NCBI RefSeq assembly: GCF_001854475.1
Contig: NZ_MNAN01000028.1
Coordinates: 41,640 to 105,639, forward strand
Direction: 5' to 3'
Source of the DNA: Pseudoalteromonas byunsanensis
Lineage (GTDB): Bacteria > Pseudomonadota > Gammaproteobacteria > Enterobacterales > Alteromonadaceae
Length of the DNA: 64,000 nt
The position numbers were made by a program, and so were the translations under genes. The notes under the pieces were generated by a model. It saw nothing but the letters and a program-made list of their open reading frames with translations. It was not told where the DNA came from and did not search any database. Of this stretch, positions 59,801 through 64,000 are shown in pieces; the stretch's first letter is position 1; every line of letters begins with the position of its first letter.

Positions 59801-61876
59801 ATGAAGCAAGATTCACTTGAAAAGCAAATTGAAGCGCTAGATCAGCGTTTATCTGAAACAGTAGAACATCAGCAACGTGAGGCTATGTTCGCAGAAGAAG
59901 CGAATGTCAGGTTTGAGAAGAATGTTAAATGTTTCGAAAAATACTATCCAGATATCGCTAAAGCAGTTAACGCATATCAAGTAAGAGAAGACTTTTGCCT
60001 GCACGTTACTAAAAGTGGTCATGGCAACTTTATTCCTACTGGCGAGTCATCACTGTTATACAGCCAAGATCCGATAGCTCAAACCAAAGAGCAAATAAAG
60101 GCTCAAACAGAGTCTCCGGTTTTTAGCTTGACCGACTATACTAATTATCCCCAAAAAGAAGACGGGCGTATACATACAAGGTATATGACCAAGCTCACCC
60201 AGTTTATGGGGCAGGTTAAGGGTGAAGCAAATAAAACACTGGCTACATTGCCGGATACTTTTCCAACTGCGATCATTTTTGGTCTGGGGCTTGGATATCA
60301 TGTCCCTCTTTTAATGGCAAACACTCAATTTGACTATGTTTTTTTGATTGAACCAGATTTTGAACAGTTTTTTGCAAGCTTGTTTTGCACGAACTGGTAT
60401 GAAGTTATTACAGACATAGACGAGCAGGGTGGATGTTTATTCTTTCACTTAGGCGCAGATCACCAATCTTTTATAAAAGATGTAGAAAAGATAGGTGAAG
60501 ATATTGGCGCATTCTCATTAGTACGCAGCTTTTGTTATCAACACACACCTGGAGCCGAAGTTAATACCCTGATCAAAAGGTGGTGTGCAGATTATTTTAG
60601 GTTCCAGTTTGGTCACGGTTTTTATAATGATGCCATAACGGGCCTCGCCCACAGTATTCATCACGTGAGAAATAAAGCTGCAATATTGGTTAATGAAACA
60701 AAAAAAATAGATTACGATACGCCAATTTTCGTAATTGGTAATGGTCCATCACTAGATGAAGCAGAAGAGTTTATCAAAAACAATTGTGACAAGGCGCTTA
60801 TTGTCTCGGCTGGTACTTCTATTGCTTCATTGTACAAAAAAGGAATTCAGGCCGACTTCCACGTGCTGGTAGAAAGACCGTTTCAAAACTATCAAATCTT
60901 TGGTGAAATACTACCTGAAAGTGAGTATAAAAAGGTCAATTTGCTGGGCCTGAATATGCTGTACCCAGATACAAACTTCCGTTATAAGTGGGCTGGTGTT
61001 GCTGTAAAAGGGAATGAGGCAGGAACCAGTTTGATGGATCTTATGTCACTAAAGTTGCTCAGCAAAACCTTGCCAAAAATACCTTATTGTAACCCTGTGG
61101 TAGCAAATACTGCATTGTCATATTTCTTGTTTATGGGCTATCGCAATATTTATCTATTTGGAGTGGATAATGGTAAGGCGGAGCATGGCAATCACCATAG
61201 TAAAGACAGTATATACAAGGTTTGTAATGATGATGATTCACAAGGTTATAAAGCGACTGTGATCCAAGGCAAAAAGTTGCCGGGTAACTTTGGTGGGGAA
61301 GTGGTTTCCAATGACTTGTATATGGTTGCCCATACACAGCTTGAAAAGTTGGTTAGTCATTATAACGTGTCTACAGTGATGAACGTCGGCAGCGGCGCAA
61401 AAATTACTAATACCATATCAACACATGCTGAAGATTTGCTTGATTTACCGGCACCACTGGACAAAAATCGAGTAATAGAAAGTATTAAAGAAAGTTTTTT
61501 TCAGCAGTTGCCGGTTGATGATATTGATGAGCAGTATAAGGCAATTGAGAAATTTAATGCGCTGTGTGACAACATCATATCAATAGCTAGAGAAGAAGTG
61601 ACGAGCCGACAGCAGGCTGCCAGTAATTTAAAGCGGCAGCAACGTTATGTGTACGCATATAGAGATACAGCGCTTGGCCACTTGTTTCATCTCATTAAGG
61701 GGTCGCTACTGTACTATCATTGTCCTTTGTTGACCTTATTGTATAGTTATGAGGATGAGCAGCTTACTTTAGAGAAGTTTGCCACTTTGAATCAGTTGTG
61801 GATTGACTATGTTACTGATATTAAAAATGACTATGCAGTTAATGTCGAGACTAAATGTGACTGGGTGATTGCGTAG
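59801..61876 (+). CDS. Maf-type motility-associated glycosyltransferase (DUF115/MptE-like)
   Basis: A 691-residue protein of the motility accessory factor family, thought to transfer nonulosonic or other sugars to flagellin Ser/Thr. The central MptE-like domain is visible at about 290-520 (TPIFVIGNGPSLDEAEEFIK; IVSAGTSIASLYKKGIQADF; YLFGVDNGKAEHGNHHSKDS), with a family N-terminal region (about 60-280; AIIFGLGLGYHVPLLM; DYVFLIEPDFEQFFASLF). Its place after flagellin-fliD-fliS supports flagellin glycosylation. Downstream is a convergent pair of sugar-activation genes. Confidence 0.88.
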   Translation: MKQDSLEKQIEALDQRLSETVEHQQREAMFAEEANVRFEKNVKCFEKYYPDIAKAVNAYQVREDFCLHVTKSGHGNFIPTGESSLLYSQDPIAQTKEQIKAQTESPVFSLTDYTNYPQKEDGRIHTRYMTKLTQFMGQVKGEANKTLATLPDTFPTAIIFGLGLGYHVPLLMANTQFDYVFLIEPDFEQFFASLFCTNWYEVITDIDEQGGCLFFHLGADHQSFIKDVEKIGEDIGAFSLVRSFCYQHTPGAEVNTLIKRWCADYFRFQFGHGFYNDAITGLAHSIHHVRNKAAILVNETKKIDYDTPIFVIGNGPSLDEAEEFIKNNCDKALIVSAGTSIASLYKKGIQADFHVLVERPFQNYQIFGEILPESEYKKVNLLGLNMLYPDTNFRYKWAGVAVKGNEAGTSLMDLMSLKLLSKTLPKIPYCNPVVANTALSYFLFMGYRNIYLFGVDNGKAEHGNHHSKDSIYKVCNDDDSQGYKATVIQGKKLPGNFGGEVVSNDLYMVAHTQLEKLVSHYNVSTVMNVGSGAKITNTISTHAEDLLDLPAPLDKNRVIESIKESFFQQLPVDDIDEQYKAIEKFNALCDNIISIAREEVTSRQQAASNLKRQQRYVYAYRDTALGHLFHLIKGSLLYYHCPLLTLLYSYEDEQLTLEKFATLNQLWIDYVTDIKNDYAVNVETKCDWVIA

Positions 61877-61983
61877 AAGCGATATCCAGAATACTGTATT
61901 CCTGACTTGGTGCACTGAGCAAGCTCAGCTTTAATGATGTTATCTTAAGCTGAATTTTCGAGCACCAAAGTGTAAAGTTTAAG

Positions 61984-62688
61984 TTAGTTTTGTGCCAGTA
62001 ACTGAGCCTTCTCATAGTTTTCAGGTGTGCCTATATCTAGGTACGCCTCATTGGTGCGCCATCCCAACATTGAACCGATCATACTAGGCACAATGTCTGA
62101 ACTAAGATCATAAAACATATTTTTGGGTATTGTTTTAAAATACTTTGAATAGACAGCAGGTGAAAATATAAATAGTGCGCCACTAGCTAAATTCCCAGGT
62201 GGATTAGCAACTTTCTCATGAAACTCGCACACCATATTATGATTATCGAGTTGAACAATACCACAGCTACTAGGTTTGTCTGTGGCAAATAAAAGCAGTG
62301 TTACATCCGCTTGAGTCGGCCGGTTCTCATGCGCTTGCAACATGTCAGACAGATCGCTTTGGCAATAGTTATCTGCATGTATCACAAAACAGGTATCATG
62401 CCGCCAAAAATCACTATTTTTAACTAAAGTACCACCAGTTCCCAACAGTTCTGGTTCATAAACAAGCGAGATTCTTGACTTATATGGGTGCCCAGAAATG
62501 TACTGTTCAACTTGTTCGCAAAAATAGTGTGTATTTATCAGGATTTCAGTCACACCTAAGTTGATTAGTTTGTCTATCCATAGTCCCAGCAAGGTCTGTC
62601 CATTGATAGGCACTAAGCATTTTGGGATATTATCTGTGAGTGGGCGCAGGCGAGTACCCAGCCCCGCGGCAAGTAAAATAGCTTTCAT
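61984..62688 (-). CDS. NDP-sugar pyrophosphorylase-like nucleotidyltransferase (HddC-like)
   Basis: A 234-residue sugar-1-phosphate nucleotidyltransferase with signature KAILLAAGLGTRLRPLTDNI, PKCLVPINGQTLL and the acceptor-side GTGGTLVKN and AYLDIGTPENYEKA motifs. The closest families I can name are D-glycero-D-manno-heptose-1-phosphate guanylyltransferase and RmlA-like enzymes; the nucleotide and sugar cannot be fixed by eye. It starts one base after the stop of the kinase fusion, so both are made together, presumably in one sugar-activation pathway serving Maf or surface glycans. Confidence 0.82.
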   Translation of the reverse strand: MKAILLAAGLGTRLRPLTDNIPKCLVPINGQTLLGLWIDKLINLGVTEILINTHYFCEQVEQYISGHPYKSRISLVYEPELLGTGGTLVKNSDFWRHDTCFVIHADNYCQSDLSDMLQAHENRPTQADVTLLLFATDKPSSCGIVQLDNHNMVCEFHEKVANPPGNLASGALFIFSPAVYSKYFKTIPKNMFYDLSSDIVPSMIGSMLGWRTNEAYLDIGTPENYEKAQLLAQN

Positions 62689-62689
62689 G

Positions 62690-64000
62690 TTATGTAAAAG
62701 ATTCCTTAGCTGCTCGTCTTAGCAATTCGACGGATAATGGGGTGTTACCTGTTGTACTTACCTGACAAGCTGATGCTAGGCTACCTAAATAATATGCAAG
62801 CCAAGGGGAAGCGCCTGAAGCTAGCGACAAAGCACTGGCGGCTAAAAAGCAGTCACCGGCTCCAGCTGGGTCTACAGCAAGTTTGTTTATTGCTGGAAGG
62901 CGGTCATTTTCCCAGTTTTTGAAATCATCGCTCGGTTTGTGAATTAAAATACCTTCCTCTGCTAGGGTAATAACGAGGTTCCTAGGTTTCGATTTTTCGG
63001 TCAGTTTCTGTGCTAGTATGACTAATCCGTCATCTGGGTTATTCAAAGCTACACGCACTTCTTTTTCTGTAGGAGTGATTAAATCCATACCTATATATCT
63101 TGATATATCACCAACTTGAGATGAAGTCTGACTATCTGCAACCAACTTAATCCCTCTTTTTTTGCATATGGTAGCGACGCGCTCGACGAGGGAGTTTGGT
63201 AATAAGCCGTAATTGAAGTCTGAAAAAACCACTAAATCAGCTTCGTCTACAAGTTTCTCAAGCTGAGCGATAATGGTGTTTTGTAGCTCCTTGGAAATTT
63301 TGTGTTGGCGAACTTGATTAACTCTTAATAAGGTTTTGCTACCAGCCCGATACCTTGTTTTTAATGATGTTGGACGGCTTTCATCACGATAGAAGTAAGG
63401 AGTAACATCGTAATCGTGTATTTTTGATTCGGCATAGAGCGCTGATTTGTCATTTCCTAGAACCGAAATCAAACTAACGCTTTTTGCTCCAATGGCTTTT
63501 ATATGGCCAGCAGTAATGGCCGCACCACCCAAAAACGTATCTGTTCGGCTTGGTGTCATTACAATGGTAGGATCTTCTTGAGACAGTCCCACAGCTGTTC
63601 CTTGCACATATTCATCGACTATTACCTCTCCGATTACCACGGCAGTAATCTTTTTTACGCTTTCAAGGCATTCAGACACTGACTCCATGGTGATATCATG
63701 TCTTTGTGCATAGTCTCTTGATTCAGAATAATCAAAGCTACTTTTGACTCTCTCAGAGCGTGTTATAAATTGTTCTGCATTGGCTTCAAATTCACCAGAA
63801 CCAAAAAATAGCTTGCCGCCGTACTCGTTAAGTGCTTCTAGTTCTGGGTTGTATTTCTCTTCAAACTCTTTGCCCTTTACGACGGCATAAGGCTTCAGCT
63901 CACTAACCAGTTGACTGGGAGTTTGTGTTGTTAAAAAGGCTTCATCAACGCATTCAAGTGATTTTACAAGTTCAAGGCGGTGTTTTTCTTTGACCCTGCT
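62690..64000 (-). CDS. Cytidylyltransferase-PfkB kinase fusion (HldE-like, domain order reversed), 5' end outside window
   Basis: The frame is open to the window edge (64000). The last 332 residues are a PfkB sugar kinase (GEVIVDEYVQG; TFLGGAAITAGHIKAIGA; VVFSDFNYGLLP; DPAGAGDCFLAASALSLASG with the catalytic Asp) resembling the heptose-7-phosphate kinase domain of HldE. The 104 residues before its first ATG (63688) read as the C-terminal part of an RfaE2-like nucleotidyltransferase (RVKEKHRLELVKSLECVDEA; LKPYAVVKGKEFEEKYNPE; YGGKLFFGSGEF). In E. coli HldE the kinase comes first, so the order is reversed. The HIGH motif would lie outside the window. An internal start at 63688 is possible but unlikely. 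Confidence 0.82.
   Translation of the reverse strand, partial: SRVKEKHRLELVKSLECVDEAFLTTQTPSQLVSELKPYAVVKGKEFEEKYNPELEALNEYGGKLFFGSGEFEANAEQFITRSERVKSSFDYSESRDYAQRHDITMESVSECLESVKKITAVVIGEVIVDEYVQGTAVGLSQEDPTIVMTPSRTDTFLGGAAITAGHIKAIGAKSVSLISVLGNDKSALYAESKIHDYDVTPYFYRDESRPTSLKTRYRAGSKTLLRVNQVRQHKISKELQNTIIAQLEKLVDEADLVVFSDFNYGLLPNSLVERVATICKKRGIKLVADSQTSSQVGDISRYIGMDLITPTEKEVRVALNNPDDGLVILAQKLTEKSKPRNLVITLAEEGILIHKPSDDFKNWENDRLPAINKLAVDPAGAGDCFLAASALSLASGASPWLAYYLGSLASACQVSTTGNTPLSVELLRRAAKESFT

Noticed and set aside
61900..61975. Possible nested hairpins between the Maf gene and the minus-strand sugar genes
   Set aside because: ttggtgc/gcaccaa and ctgagc/gctcag can pair, but loops are large and there is no clean T-run; not listed as a terminator.

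Overview
The window reads as chromosomal DNA of a marine gammaproteobacterium of the Alteromonadales, most like Pseudoalteromonas. This rests on gene order (tig-clpP-clpX-lon-hupB-ppiD; barA divergent from rlmD-relA-mazG-pyrG-eno; mutH, then rppH-ptsP-lgt-thyA) and on a Vibrio/Shewanella-type polar-flagellum cluster with flgO, flgP and flgT. The genus is an inference; the genes themselves are mostly unambiguous.

Layout. 1-471: tRNA array (Pro, Arg, His, Pro, Pro). 759-9288: protein-folding and proteolysis block (trigger factor, ClpP, ClpX, Lon with a sigma32-type promoter, HU-beta, PpiD). 9349-13105 (minus): a translationally coupled operon of a CHASE8-HAMP-GGDEF diguanylate cyclase, a TonB-dependent receptor and a YfiR-like periplasmic protein, with a Fur-box-like site upstream. 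13378-24319: barA (minus), then rlmD, relA, mazG, pyrG and eno, interrupted by a small GDCCVxC cysteine-rich gene. 24381-24758: REP-like palindromes. 24759-34260: mutH (minus), a low-GC two-gene accessory island (an orphan protein with an internal duplication resembling nitrile-hydratase-type RiPP leaders, plus a phytanoyl-CoA dioxygenase-like enzyme), a DnaA-box-rich gap, then rppH, ptsP, a TSUP permease, lgt, thyA and galU.

34452-64000 is the flagellar region: three tandem FlgO-like lipoproteins, a tRNA-Arg, a DUF1203 gene, divergent flgT/flgP, flgN-flgM-flgA (minus), cheV-cheR, flgBCDEFGHIJKL, three flagellins, flaG, fliD, fliS, a FliT-like gene, a Maf-type flagellin glycosyltransferase, and (minus) an NDP-sugar pyrophosphorylase plus a cytidylyltransferase-PfkB kinase fusion that runs off the window. 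Promoter motifs read by eye give a coherent hierarchy: sigma54 (GG-N10-GC) sites precede flgO1, flgT, flgP, flgA, flgB, flgF, flgJ and flagellin 2; sigma28 sites precede flgM, flagellin 1 and flagellin 3.

The most unusual items are the NHLP-like/PhyH gene pair, the Fur-box-associated c-di-GMP/TonB/YfiR operon, the split sigma54/sigma28 control of near-identical flagellins, and the domain-swapped HldE-like fusion beside the Maf glycosyltransferase.
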